Origin: Pseudomonas fluorescens
Lineage (GTDB): Bacteria; Pseudomonadota; Gammaproteobacteria; Pseudomonadales; Pseudomonadaceae
Direction of reading: 5' to 3'
Length of the DNA: 32,573 nucleotides
Assembly (NCBI RefSeq): GCF_902497785.1
Contig: NZ_CABVHK010000032.1
Location: forward strand, 1 to 32,573
Shown here: positions 7,257 to 15,047 of the stretch, in pieces
Layout: every line of letters begins with the position of its first letter
Numbering within the stretch: position 1 is the stretch's first letter
Notes under the pieces: generated by a model
The model's database searches: none
Seen by the model: the letters and a program-made list of their open reading frames with translations, nothing else
What the model was told of the DNA's origin: nothing
Program-made: the position numbers and the translations under genes

Positions 7257-8006
7257 ATGAAAACCGAATGGGATTACACCACCCTGGCTGACGCTTATTT
7301 GAAACGTCCTGACTACGCCGATGCCGCGATCGATGCAATGCTCTCGATTGCAGGCGCCGAGAAGGGCGATAAGTTTTGCGATGTTGGAGCCGGTGTCGCG
7401 CATCTCACCCTGATGCTGGCCGCGCGTGGTCTGGACGTGGTGGCTGTAGAGCCTAACGATGCAATGCGCGCCAATGGCATCAAGCGGACTGCCAACCTGG
7501 CCAATGTCCGTTGGCATGAGGGGACCGGCGAAGTCACCGGCCAGGCCACCGATGCTTTCGACATGGTCACCTTTGGCAGTTCCTTCAATGTCTGCGACCG
7601 CCAGCAGGCGCTCAAGGAAACCGCCCGTATTCTCAAGCCCCGAGGCTGGTTCGCCTGCATGTGGAATCATCGTCATCTTGACGACCCGATTCAGGCCCGC
7701 ATTGAAGCCATCATCAAGGAACGGGTAGAGGGTTACGGCTACGGCACTCGTCGTGAAGACCAAACCGCAGTCATAGACGCCAGTGGGCTTTTCGGCGCTG
7801 TCGTACATCTTGATGCGCGTGTCATTCACGAACAAAGCATCGAAGAGTGTCTGGTGGCCTGGCGTTCCCACGCGACGCTTGAGCGACAGGCGGGTGCGAA
7901 TTTCCATGAGGTGATCAGCGCAATCGAGGACTACCTGAGCAGCCTTGATAAGCCAGCGATCCAGATTCCGTACTCCACCAATATCTGGGTTGCTCAGTTG
8001 AGATAA
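7257..8006 (+). CDS. Class I SAM-dependent methyltransferase of the phosphoramidate operon
   Basis: 249 aa Rossmann-fold methyltransferase. Motif I is FCDVGAGVAHLTLMLA (DVGAG at residues 42-46), then VVAVEPNDAMR (acidic residue after strand 2), FDMVTFGSSFNVCD and the post-motif ARILKPRGWFACMWNH. It matches the general UbiE/type-11 layout. The C. jejuni cluster has two methyltransferases (Cj1419, Cj1420) proposed to O-methylate the phosphoramidate; this gene would be the single counterpart. The substrate is inferred only from context. GGAG lies before the ATG, and the start follows the previous stop by one base. Its stop overlaps the next start by one base (TAATG). Confidence 0.85.
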   Translation: MKTEWDYTTLADAYLKRPDYADAAIDAMLSIAGAEKGDKFCDVGAGVAHLTLMLAARGLDVVAVEPNDAMRANGIKRTANLANVRWHEGTGEVTGQATDAFDMVTFGSSFNVCDRQQALKETARILKPRGWFACMWNHRHLDDPIQARIEAIIKERVEGYGYGTRREDQTAVIDASGLFGAVVHLDARVIHEQSIEECLVAWRSHATLERQAGANFHEVISAIEDYLSSLDKPAIQIPYSTNIWVAQLR

Positions 8007-10327
8007 TGCCGATGTCGCTGCATTTCTCTACCAAAGCCGGCACCTTGATCAGCCTGCAGGGGCGACTCGATTCCGCTCGAATTGCGCCGTTGCTGTCATT
8101 CACCGTGAGGGACTGGCAACTCGGTGGCCAAGCCTGCTTTCGTGATGTCCAGGGGCGGCTCGGGACAGGCCCCTGGATCGTACGGTCCAGTTGTCTGCGC
8201 GAGGATGGTGCGCAAGCGTCCTGTGCAGGGGCTTTTCTTTCGATCCCTGATGTCAATGAAGCCGAACTGGTATCGGCGGTGGAACAGGTCATCGCCAGTT
8301 ATGGCGATGTCCATCCAGCAGACGAGGTGCTGATTCAGCCGATGTTGGGGAATGTGCTGCGCTCCGGCGTTGCCTTTTCCCACGACCCGAATACCTGTGC
8401 ACCGTATCGGCTGGTGAACTGGTCTGAAGGGTGTGACACCGCCGCTGTCACCAGCGGCATGGGCGGTCGATTGTGGCAGCAGGCGGCCTCCAGTGAAGTG
8501 GCGCCGCCCTCGAGCCTTGCTCCGATCATCTCCTTGCTCGAAGAGTTGCTGGTGCTGTTTGATGGCTCGCCGGTCGATTGCGAATTCGCGGTCACGAGTG
8601 AAACAGACGGCGAGGTGCTGTGGCTGTTGCAAGCCCGGCCTTTGATATTGGCAACACCTGCACAATCGGAAATGGACCAGGCCGCCTGGCTGGACAGCAT
8701 CCAGCGTAAGGTGGCGCGGGGTATGCAGCCGCACCCGTTTCTGATGGGCCAGCGTACCGTTTATGGCGTAATGCCGGACTGGAATCCCGCCGAGATTATC
8801 GGCATCCGGCCCAAGCCATTGGCGCTTTCGCTGTACCGGGATTTGGTGACGGACTCCATCTGGGCTTACCAGCGCCATAACTATGGCTACCGCAATTTAC
8901 GCAGTTTCCCGTTGATGCCGCATTTCTTCGGGTTGCCGTACATCGATGTGCGTTTGTCGTTTAACTCTTTTATTCCGGCAGACCTTGATGACGGGCTCGC
9001 GGGACGGCTGGTCGACCACTATATCGATCGGTTGCTGGCCGAACCGACGCTGCACGATAAAGTGGAGTTCGAGATTGTATTCTCCTGCTACACACTGGAT
9101 TTGTCGCAGCGTCTGGAGCGTTTGGCCAGTGCCGGATTTCAGGCGCACGAACTGGAGGCCATCAGCACCAGTTTGCGCAAGCTGACCAACCGTATCGTTC
9201 ATCCCAAAGATGGTTTGTGGCGCGCCGATGCCAATAAGCTCGACATGCTCAATGCGCGACGCGAAGAGCTGCTCGCCTCCAACGCCGACCCACTGGAGCG
9301 GATCTACTGGCTGCTGGAGGATGCCAAACGCTATGGCACCCTGCCATTCGCCGGTCTGGCGCGCGCCGGCTTCGTCGCGGTGCAGATGCTTAAATCCCTG
9401 GTGACGGTGGGCGTGTTCTCGCAGGCTGACTACGATTGCTTCATGGGTGGCGTCTCAACCGTCAGCGGCCAGTTGGCACGTGACCGGGCAACACTGGACA
9501 AAGCGACGTTCCTTGCGCGCTACGGCCACTTGCGACCGGGCACCTACGACATCCTTTCGCCCCGTTACGATGAAGCGCCGGAACTCTACTTTGACTGGAA
9601 CCAGCGCCCCTCCGCTCCGGAACCAGTGCAACCCTTTTCGCTGACCCTCCCTCAGATGCGCGCAATCGTGAAGCAATTGGAGGAACACGGCTTGCAGCCG
9701 GATCCGGTCGGCTTGCTGGACTTCATGCAGGCGGGCATCGAGCTGCGTGAACTGGCCAAGTTTCACTTCACCCGCAATCTGTCGGATGCCCTCGCATTGA
9801 TTGCCGAAGTGGGCGCCCAGCACGGCATCAGCCGCGAAGACATCGCCTATTGCGACATCAGTGCGTTCAAGGAACTGCACATTGCGGCAGTCGACCCCAA
9901 GGATGTGCTGTTGCGCAGCATTGAACAGGGCAAGGCCCGCTATGAAAAGACCCTCAAGATATCGCTGCCGCCGGTCATCACCCGGCCCGAGGATGTCTGG
10001 TCCTTTCAATGGCCGGAAACAGCGCCCAACTTCATCACCCAGAAACAGGTGACAGCCGCAGTAGTAGGCAGTGATGACCGCGCAAAACTCGCCGGGGCGA
10101 TTGTCTGCATTCCCAACGCGGACCCGGGGTTTGACTGGTTGTTCGCCTACCCGATTGCCGGGCTGATAACGGCCTGGGGCGGCGCCAATTCGCACATGGC
10201 GATTCGTGCAGGCGAACTTGGCCTGCCAGCGGTGATCGGTGCAGGTGAAGTGCTCTACCGCCGCTGGTCGGCAGCTCAACGCCTACATCTGGACTGTCCC
10301 GGGCGTTGGGTGGAGGTGCTGGCATGA
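8006..10327 (+). CDS. L-glutamine kinase, PEP-synthase/PPDK-type (Cj1418-like)
   Basis: 773 aa. The N-terminal ATP-grasp (PPDK_N-like) domain spans about residues 1-215: VRSS at 59-62, SCAGAF at 72-77 (the usual S..G.F loop) and DCEF...QARPL at 191-213. A large central domain follows (about 230-690) with no PEP/pyruvate TIM-barrel signature that I can see. The C-terminal swivelling domain has the phospho-histidine motif GGANSHMAIRAGELGLPAV with His730. PEP synthases share the two ends but have a PEP-binding barrel. L-glutamine kinase of C. jejuni (Cj1418) keeps the ends and phosphorylates the amide nitrogen of glutamine, giving glutamine phosphate, AMP and Pi. The adjacent amidohydrolase and cytidylyltransferase support that role over pyruvate metabolism. 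ATG 8006 overlaps the previous stop; ATG 8012 is an alternative. Confidence 0.85.
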   Translation: MPMSLHFSTKAGTLISLQGRLDSARIAPLLSFTVRDWQLGGQACFRDVQGRLGTGPWIVRSSCLREDGAQASCAGAFLSIPDVNEAELVSAVEQVIASYGDVHPADEVLIQPMLGNVLRSGVAFSHDPNTCAPYRLVNWSEGCDTAAVTSGMGGRLWQQAASSEVAPPSSLAPIISLLEELLVLFDGSPVDCEFAVTSETDGEVLWLLQARPLILATPAQSEMDQAAWLDSIQRKVARGMQPHPFLMGQRTVYGVMPDWNPAEIIGIRPKPLALSLYRDLVTDSIWAYQRHNYGYRNLRSFPLMPHFFGLPYIDVRLSFNSFIPADLDDGLAGRLVDHYIDRLLAEPTLHDKVEFEIVFSCYTLDLSQRLERLASAGFQAHELEAISTSLRKLTNRIVHPKDGLWRADANKLDMLNARREELLASNADPLERIYWLLEDAKRYGTLPFAGLARAGFVAVQMLKSLVTVGVFSQADYDCFMGGVSTVSGQLARDRATLDKATFLARYGHLRPGTYDILSPRYDEAPELYFDWNQRPSAPEPVQPFSLTLPQMRAIVKQLEEHGLQPDPVGLLDFMQAGIELRELAKFHFTRNLSDALALIAEVGAQHGISREDIAYCDISAFKELHIAAVDPKDVLLRSIEQGKARYEKTLKISLPPVITRPEDVWSFQWPETAPNFITQKQVTAAVVGSDDRAKLAGAIVCIPNADPGFDWLFAYPIAGLITAWGGANSHMAIRAGELGLPAVIGAGEVLYRRWSAAQRLHLDCPGRWVEVLA

Positions 10328-10959
10328 AGGTTGTTGCCATCAGCCAACGCGTGGACGTGTTTCCTGAGCGCGGGGAAAGCCGTGATGCGCTCGACCAGCG
10401 TCTATGCGCATTTCTTCTGGCGGCCGGCTTTTTGCCGGTGCCGGTGCCCAACAATTTGGGTCAGCAACCACGCGACGGTGGGCTGATTCATGATGCCCTG
10501 CATGACTGGCTGAACGCGGTATCGCCACAGGCCATCGTGCTTTCGGGCGGGAATGACATCGGCCAGTGTCCGGCACGCGACCTGACCGAGGGCAGACTGC
10601 TTGACCATGCGCGATCCCATAGCCTGCCGGTGCTCGGCATTTGCCGGGGGATGCAGATGATCGCGCATTGGTCGGGCGGTGAGCTGAAACCGGTGACAGG
10701 TCATGTGCGAGCCCGGCATCAACTGTCAGGACAGATCGTTGCCGAGGTGAACAGTTATCACGATTTTGCCCTTGCCGGTTGCCCGGAAACCTTTGAGGTC
10801 CTGGCGCGCAGTGAAGACGGGGAAATCGAAGCCATCCGTCACCTCGGCCTGCCATGGGAAGGCTGGATGTGGCACCCGGAGCGAGAGGGGGTTTTTGCCT
10901 CGCACGACCTTGATCGATTGAAGCGGTTGTTCGGATCTCATGAGGTAGAACTGTTGTGA
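10324..10959 (+). CDS. Class I glutamine amidotransferase-like gamma-glutamyl-CDP-amidate hydrolase (Cj1417-like)
   Basis: 211 aa class I glutamine amidotransferase / peptidase C26 fold. The nucleophile elbow is LGICRGMQM with Cys107. The catalytic pair is His184 and Glu186 in MWHPEREG. LSGGNDIG near residue 76 is the usual oxyanion-side loop. No synthetase domain is attached, so it is a free-standing hydrolase. In C. jejuni, Cj1417 hydrolyses CDP-L-glutamine to cytidine diphosphoramidate and glutamate; the flanking genes make the same function the best reading. Gamma-glutamyl-GABA hydrolase (PuuD-like) is the alternative on fold alone. ATG 10324 overlaps the glutamine kinase stop (ATGA) and its own stop overlaps the next start (GTGA), so translation should be coupled. 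Confidence 0.85.
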   Translation: MKVVAISQRVDVFPERGESRDALDQRLCAFLLAAGFLPVPVPNNLGQQPRDGGLIHDALHDWLNAVSPQAIVLSGGNDIGQCPARDLTEGRLLDHARSHSLPVLGICRGMQMIAHWSGGELKPVTGHVRARHQLSGQIVAEVNSYHDFALAGCPETFEVLARSEDGEIEAIRHLGLPWEGWMWHPEREGVFASHDLDRLKRLFGSHEVELL

Positions 10960-11669
10960 AAGCCATTATTTTGGCTGCCGGACGTGGCAGCCGCATGAAA
11001 AGCCTCACGGATGAACGTCCGAAATGCATGGTCGAGTTGCGAGGCAAGACACTGCTGGAGTGGCAACTTGCGGCCCTTCGCGATGCCGGCATTGACGAGA
11101 TAGCCATCGTGACAGGCTACAAGCGCGAGGTGTTGGCAAGCCAAGGGCTGATCGAGTTCCATAACTCACGTTGGGCGCAAACCAACATGGTGTCGTCGTT
11201 GGCGTGTGCGCAAGACTGGTTACAGGAAGAACCGTGCATCGTGAGTTATTCCGACATCTTTTACAGCCCCGCGGCGGTTCAGTCGTTGATGACATGCAAG
11301 GCTTCCCTGGCAGTCACCTATGATCCCAATTGGCTAGCACTTTGGACCCAGCGTTTTGGCGATCCCTTGCTGGACGCCGAAACATTCCGCCTGACATCTG
11401 CCGGCAACTTGGCCGAAATCGGCAACAAACCGAAATCGGTCGATGATGTTCAGGGTCAATACATGGGCCTTTTGCGCTTCACGCCGCAGGGCTGGGCAGA
11501 AGTCGTTCGGCTTCGCTCGACATTGACTCCGGAGCGGTCCGACAACGTGCATATGACGAACACCCTTCAACACGTCATCGAAGCGGGGCGGGTGCCGATA
11601 CAAGCCGTTGCGTACACCGGAGAATGGGGCGAAGTGGACTCTTCCGAGGACCTTTTTCTGTATCAATAA
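10956..11669 (+). CDS. Nucleotidyltransferase, probable CTP:phosphoglutamine cytidylyltransferase (Cj1416-like)
   Basis: 237 aa sugar-phosphate-type nucleotidyltransferase. The signature LAAGRGSRM (residues 6-14) with Lys23 in ERPKCM binds the nucleotide triphosphate. Asp100 in SYSDIFYS and Asp228 in WGEVDSSEDL are the probable metal ligands, as in LicC-like cytidylyltransferases. In C. jejuni, Cj1416 joins CTP and L-glutamine phosphate to CDP-L-glutamine. On sequence alone it could instead serve phosphocholine or a sugar phosphate; operon membership decides. Starts with GTG inside the previous stop (GTGA). Last gene of the operon, followed by a terminator-like hairpin. Confidence 0.85.
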   Translation: MKAIILAAGRGSRMKSLTDERPKCMVELRGKTLLEWQLAALRDAGIDEIAIVTGYKREVLASQGLIEFHNSRWAQTNMVSSLACAQDWLQEEPCIVSYSDIFYSPAAVQSLMTCKASLAVTYDPNWLALWTQRFGDPLLDAETFRLTSAGNLAEIGNKPKSVDDVQGQYMGLLRFTPQGWAEVVRLRSTLTPERSDNVHMTNTLQHVIEAGRVPIQAVAYTGEWGEVDSSEDLFLYQ

Positions 11670-11678
11670 TCGGGATGA

Positions 11679-11705
11679 CAGGGGCAGTGAGCGGCCCCTG
11701 GTTTT
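11679..11705 (+). terminator. Probable terminator of the phosphoramidate operon
   Basis: CAGGGGC (11679-11685) pairs with GCCCCTG (11694-11700) around an 8-base loop and is followed by GTTTT. The stem is short and the T run weak, but it sits 9 bases after the last stop codon of the operon. Confidence 0.6.
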
Positions 11706-11960
11706 CTCGACGGCACTGATTTTTGGTTGTCGGATTGAGCAGCGAAGTCCGTAAGAAAAATATGACTGATCAAGCGAAAAGTGACTTCGCCCAGTCACCC
11801 TGATTACCTTCCCCTACAGCCATTGGTCGATTCCCAAATCAAGGTTGTTTCCCGGAAATATCCCCTGACACTGAAACCCTTCACCGGAAAAAATCCTCAA
11901 CTACTCTGGCTTTCGCAGATCACGGAATCTGCGGTCATCAGCATTCGCAAGGAGCGATCA
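11706..11960. promoter_or_regulatory. Intergenic region upstream of the DUF1508 gene
   Basis: 255 bases with no credible gene; an open frame from 11781 is only an upstream extension of the small gene at 11961. A 7-base inverted repeat, CGCAGAT (11914-11920) / ATCTGCG (11927-11933), lies 28 bases before the start codon and could be an operator or leader hairpin. The strong ribosome-binding site AAGGAG is at 11949-11954. Confidence 0.35.
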
Positions 11961-12152
11961 ATGTATTTTGAGATTTACAGGCAAACCCGGGGCACCCCGC
12001 ACACTGGCAAAGGTCAGTGGCGCTGGCGTTTGAGGGCGGGGAACAATGAAACGATTGCCAGCGGGGAGGCGTATGTCAACAAGGCGGATTGCGTGCATGC
12101 CATCAGCTTGATCAAGGGGACTCAGGATCAGACCCCGGTCAAGGAGATCTAG
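11961..12152 (+). CDS. Small DUF1508 (YegP-like) protein
   Basis: 63 aa. The sequence MYFEIYRQTR...GQWRWRLRAGNNETIASGEAY followed by VNKADCVHAISLIK is a single YegP/DUF1508 repeat, a small beta-alpha fold. The function of the family is unknown; several members are stress-induced. The frame is open upstream to 11781, but AAGGAG at 11949-11954 with six-base spacing fixes ATG 11961, and the domain begins at that Met. Stands alone, convergent with the small gene at 12207. Confidence 0.85.
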   Translation: MYFEIYRQTRGTPHTGKGQWRWRLRAGNNETIASGEAYVNKADCVHAISLIKGTQDQTPVKEI

Positions 12153-12164
12153 GCGTCAGGCGGT

Positions 12165-12193
12165 GAAGCTGCTCGGGTCGAGCAGCTTCGTTT
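12165..12193. terminator. Hairpin between convergent small genes
   Basis: GAAGCTGCTC (12165-12174) pairs perfectly with GAGCAGCTTC (12180-12189) around a five-base loop, then GTTTC. It lies 13 bases after the DUF1508 stop and 13 bases from the stop of the opposite gene, the usual place for a shared terminator. The T run is poor. Confidence 0.55.
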
Positions 12194-12206
12194 CGAGCGG
12201 CCGGTG

Positions 12207-12413
12207 TTACGGCTGCGAGTGGCCGAGTTTTCTTTTGATCAGGTCGTAGACGTCCTTGTGGGTCGAGTTGTGCAAGGAGTTGTCCTTGCAGGCCGAGGCC
12301 AGGAACGTTTTGATCTCTTCCTTCGCGTGCGGGTACAGCCCTGCGACGTAGTCGGCTTCATGCGGCTGAGTGCAGTTGAAGTGCTTGTCGTCTTTCGCTT
12401 TGTCTCTAGCCAT
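12207..12413 (-). CDS. Small hydrophilic hypothetical protein
   Basis: 68 aa charged protein beginning MARDKAKDDKHFNCTQPHEA. It is rich in Lys, His and Asp, with two cysteines (Cys14 and Cys42) and the C-terminal segment STHKDVYDLIKRKLG. No signal peptide or membrane helix. I recall similar short proteins as common in Pseudomonas but know no function. The open frame extends upstream to 12554, but AAGGAG lies seven bases before this ATG, and the extension is low-complexity and unlike a protein. The function is unknown. Confidence 0.78.
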   Translation of the reverse strand: MARDKAKDDKHFNCTQPHEADYVAGLYPHAKEEIKTFLASACKDNSLHNSTHKDVYDLIKRKLGHSQP

Positions 12414-12643
12414 TGGAAGGCTCCTTTGAGTTTGACTGGATGTCTGGCCGGGGCGGGTAGCCCCAAACGTTGCTGAGCTTAGAGGCGTCAGCGCGGCCCG
12501 CCAGACCTGCGAAGAAATCAGGACGGGGCTGTAGGACGAAGCCGGTGGCTGCATCTGGATTAAACGCTAGCTGCATGAGTCGCATAGACGCCGCCCGCGA
12601 CAGCTACCTAAACTGTCAGCAGATTTGGGATTGGGGCCTGTGG

Positions 12644-13570
12644 ATGAATCGTAACGAACTGCGTAAAGCCGACATCAACCTGATGGTGGTGTTCGAAAGC
12701 CTGATGCTGGAACGCAATGTCACCCGGGTGGCGGAGAAGTTGTTCCTTGGGCAGCCGACCATCAGCGCGGCGCTCAACCGCTTGCGCACGATGTTCAACG
12801 ATCCGCTGTTCATTCGGGTGGGGCATCGAATGGAACCGACTGCCAGGGCCGAGGAGTTGATTCAGTATTTGTCGCCGGCGCTGGATTCACTGTCGGTGGC
12901 ATTAAGCCTGACCCACGATTTTGATCCCGCCAGCAGCGCCATGACTTTCCGCATCGGGCTGTCGGACGATGTCGAGTTTGGCCTGCTGCCACCGCTGCTG
13001 CGTGCCTTGCGCCAGGAAGCGCCGAAGGTGGTGTTTGTGGTGCAGCATGTCGATTACTGGCGAATTCCCGATTTATTGGCGTCGGGCGACATCACCGTCG
13101 GGATCAGCCAGACCCGCGGCCTTCCGGCCAATGCCAAGCGCAAATTGTTGCGACACATCCAGCCCCGCATCTTGCGAGCGGATGCGTCTGACACACCGCT
13201 GACCCTCGACGAATATTGCTCACGCCCCCATGTGCTGGTGTCCCACACCGCCAACGTGAGTGGCTACGCCGATGAATGGCTGGCGGAGATCGGTCGTACG
13301 CGCCAGGTGGTGCTGTCCGTGCCGCAATACAGTTCGTTACCGGCCTTGCTCGCCGGGACGGATCTGATCGCCAGCCTGCCGGATTACACCGCCGAGGCCA
13401 TGGCGGCGTCGGGTCAGTTGTATACCGAACCCTTTCCGTTCAAGACACCGACCCTGGACCTGTCTATGGTCTGGCTCAGCCATGTCGATACCGACCCTGC
13501 CGAACGCTGGTTGCGTTCGCGGCTGGAGGTGTTCATGAGCGAAAGAATTGTGTCGCCACAGTCGCCGTGA
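12644..13570 (+). CDS. LysR family transcriptional regulator
   Basis: 308 aa. The N-terminal winged helix-turn-helix spans about residues 9-66, with NVTRVAEKLFLGQPTISAALNRLR as the recognition unit (written here across residues 25-48) and DPLFIRVGHRMEPT as the wing. The substrate-binding domain covers about 95-300. The NodD/LinR-like style (DINLMVVFESLM) suggests control of a catabolic or transport gene. The frame is open upstream to 12470; ATG 12644 gives the usual LysR length and start, although the ribosome-binding site is weak, and ATG 12575 is an alternative. The CHM isomerase gene 57 bases downstream on the same strand is a possible target. Effector unknown. Confidence 0.9.
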   Translation: MNRNELRKADINLMVVFESLMLERNVTRVAEKLFLGQPTISAALNRLRTMFNDPLFIRVGHRMEPTARAEELIQYLSPALDSLSVALSLTHDFDPASSAMTFRIGLSDDVEFGLLPPLLRALRQEAPKVVFVVQHVDYWRIPDLLASGDITVGISQTRGLPANAKRKLLRHIQPRILRADASDTPLTLDEYCSRPHVLVSHTANVSGYADEWLAEIGRTRQVVLSVPQYSSLPALLAGTDLIASLPDYTAEAMAASGQLYTEPFPFKTPTLDLSMVWLSHVDTDPAERWLRSRLEVFMSERIVSPQSP

Positions 13571-13627
13571 GCTAGATAACTCTGTGTTATATGTACGACC
13601 TTTGCGCTTTCTCTCAGGAGCTCCGTC

Positions 13628-13993
13628 ATGCCTAACCTGCACATGGAATACACCGCCAACCTTTCCGAGCTGAATCCCGACGTGGCGTTGATCCGGCTCA
13701 ACAATACGCTGGTGGCTTCCGGTCAGTTTGCGGCCGAATACGACATCAAGAGTCGCGCGGTAAAGGTCCAGACGTTCAAGGTCGGTACGGCAATGGCTGA
13801 GCGGGCGTTCGTACACGTGAAGCTGGCGCTGTTGAGCGGTCGCTCGCCGCAGATTAAGAAGCAGTTATCGGAAAGCCTGCTGGCGGTTGTGCAGGACCTG
13901 TGTGAATGGCCAGCAGGGGTTGAAGTCCAGTTGGCCGTGGAAATCCTCGACATTGATCGAGAGTCCTACAGCAAAGTCGCCATCAGCGACTGA
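13628..13993 (+). CDS. 5-carboxymethyl-2-hydroxymuconate Delta-isomerase family protein
   Basis: 121 aa, matching the HpaF/CHMI family of the tautomerase superfamily. Pro follows the initiator Met (MPNLHMEYTANL), and becomes the catalytic N-terminal proline after Met removal. CHMI acts in homoprotocatechuate (4-hydroxyphenylacetate) meta-cleavage, but no other hpa gene is in the window, so this is an orphan copy whose substrate may differ. AGGAG precedes the ATG. The gene ends 3 bases before the stop of the convergent LysR gene, with no room for a terminator. Confidence 0.88.
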   Translation: MPNLHMEYTANLSELNPDVALIRLNNTLVASGQFAAEYDIKSRAVKVQTFKVGTAMAERAFVHVKLALLSGRSPQIKKQLSESLLAVVQDLCEWPAGVEVQLAVEILDIDRESYSKVAISD

Positions 13994-13996
13994 GGC

Positions 13997-14941
13997 TCAG
14001 TCGGTGGCCCGCTCAGTGCAGGCCTTGACCACCTGTTCACGCAACCAGGCATTGGCGCTGTTCTGATCGGCACCGTGACTCCAGCGCATGTCCAGAGTGA
14101 AACGGGGTATGCCTTCCGGTGCTTCGCGGTAATTGAAGATGGCCTCGCTCGCCAGTAACCGCTGGATGCGCCGAGGCACGGTCAGTATGTAGTCCGTGCC
14201 TGTGATCATTTTCAGCGCCGCGCTGTAGCTATTGGATCTCGCGATGATCTGCCTTTTCTGCGCTCGCTCCGCGAGCCAGCCGTCGACCATGTTGGTGGAG
14301 GACGTCCAGGGTGTCGGAAACACGTGCCGGCGTTCGATGAAAGCTTGCACGCTTAGACGCGGCTCTAACGGCGTGGCGCGTTCATCGAAAACACAGACCA
14401 GATCATCCTCAACCAATATTCTGGATTTGAAATCGACGTCGCTGCGGTGGAAGTTCGGGCCGAAGCAAATTACCAGGTCGAGGCTGCCGTCACGCAGTTT
14501 GTCAGCAGGGATGTCTTTTTCGAGCTTTTGCATGTTGATCACCACCGGCAGGTCGGCGAAATCAAAACACCTCAACAGGCTGGGGAGAAACAGCTGCTCG
14601 AAGTATTCCGGTGCACAGATGTTGAAGGTGACCGGTTGCAAGGAGGGGTCGAACATCGGTGCCCCGGAGTGGCAGAGGTTGATGCTTTGCAGGATTTTCA
14701 CCACGTGGGTGTACATGGTGCTGGCTTTGTAAGTGGGGCGCATGCCGGCGCGGGTATTGATGAACAAATCATCTTCGAAACTGGTGCGCAGTTTTTTCAG
14801 GCAGTAACTCACGGTGGACTGACTGACGCAGAGCGTCTCGGATACACCGGTGACGCTGCTTTGCTCATACACGGCGACGAACACCATGAGGTCCTGCATG
14901 TCGAGTTTTCTAAGCAAGTTACTGTTCAGCATCCATTCCAT
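13997..14941 (-). CDS. LysR family transcriptional regulator
   Basis: 314 aa. The helix-turn-helix lies about residues 14-65: DLMVFVAVYEQSSVTGVSET, then VSQSTVSYCLKKLR and DDLFINTRAGMRPT. The substrate-binding domain follows (about 95-305). It is 106 bases from the MFS gene on the same strand and convergent with the CHM isomerase; either could be under its control. ATG at the fourth codon (14932) is an alternative start. Effector unknown. Confidence 0.9.
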   Translation of the reverse strand: MEWMLNSNLLRKLDMQDLMVFVAVYEQSSVTGVSETLCVSQSTVSYCLKKLRTSFEDDLFINTRAGMRPTYKASTMYTHVVKILQSINLCHSGAPMFDPSLQPVTFNICAPEYFEQLFLPSLLRCFDFADLPVVINMQKLEKDIPADKLRDGSLDLVICFGPNFHRSDVDFKSRILVEDDLVCVFDERATPLEPRLSVQAFIERRHVFPTPWTSSTNMVDGWLAERAQKRQIIARSNSYSAALKMITGTDYILTVPRRIQRLLASEAIFNYREAPEGIPRFTLDMRWSHGADQNSANAWLREQVVKACTERATD

Positions 14942-15047
14942 CTCGCTGTAATCCCTGCGCTGACTGAGCGCACACTCGTGCGAATGATCCTAACGGACCC
15001 ATGGTGCCAGGAGAATGCCCTGTAGGAAGTTTCGCAAATAGCAGTGC

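Noticed and set aside
10324..10959. Gamma-glutamyl-GABA hydrolase of putrescine degradation
   Set aside because: The fold fits, but it is embedded by overlaps between the glutamine kinase and cytidylyltransferase genes, and the GS-like gene is 6 kb away in another unit.
5002..11705. Integrative element with attL/attR at tRNA-Ser
   Set aside because: No integrase and no repeat of the tRNA 3' end could be found by eye, so only insertion adjacency is claimed.
11961..12413. Toxin-antitoxin pair
   Set aside because: The two small genes are convergent, not an operon, and one is a plain DUF1508 protein.
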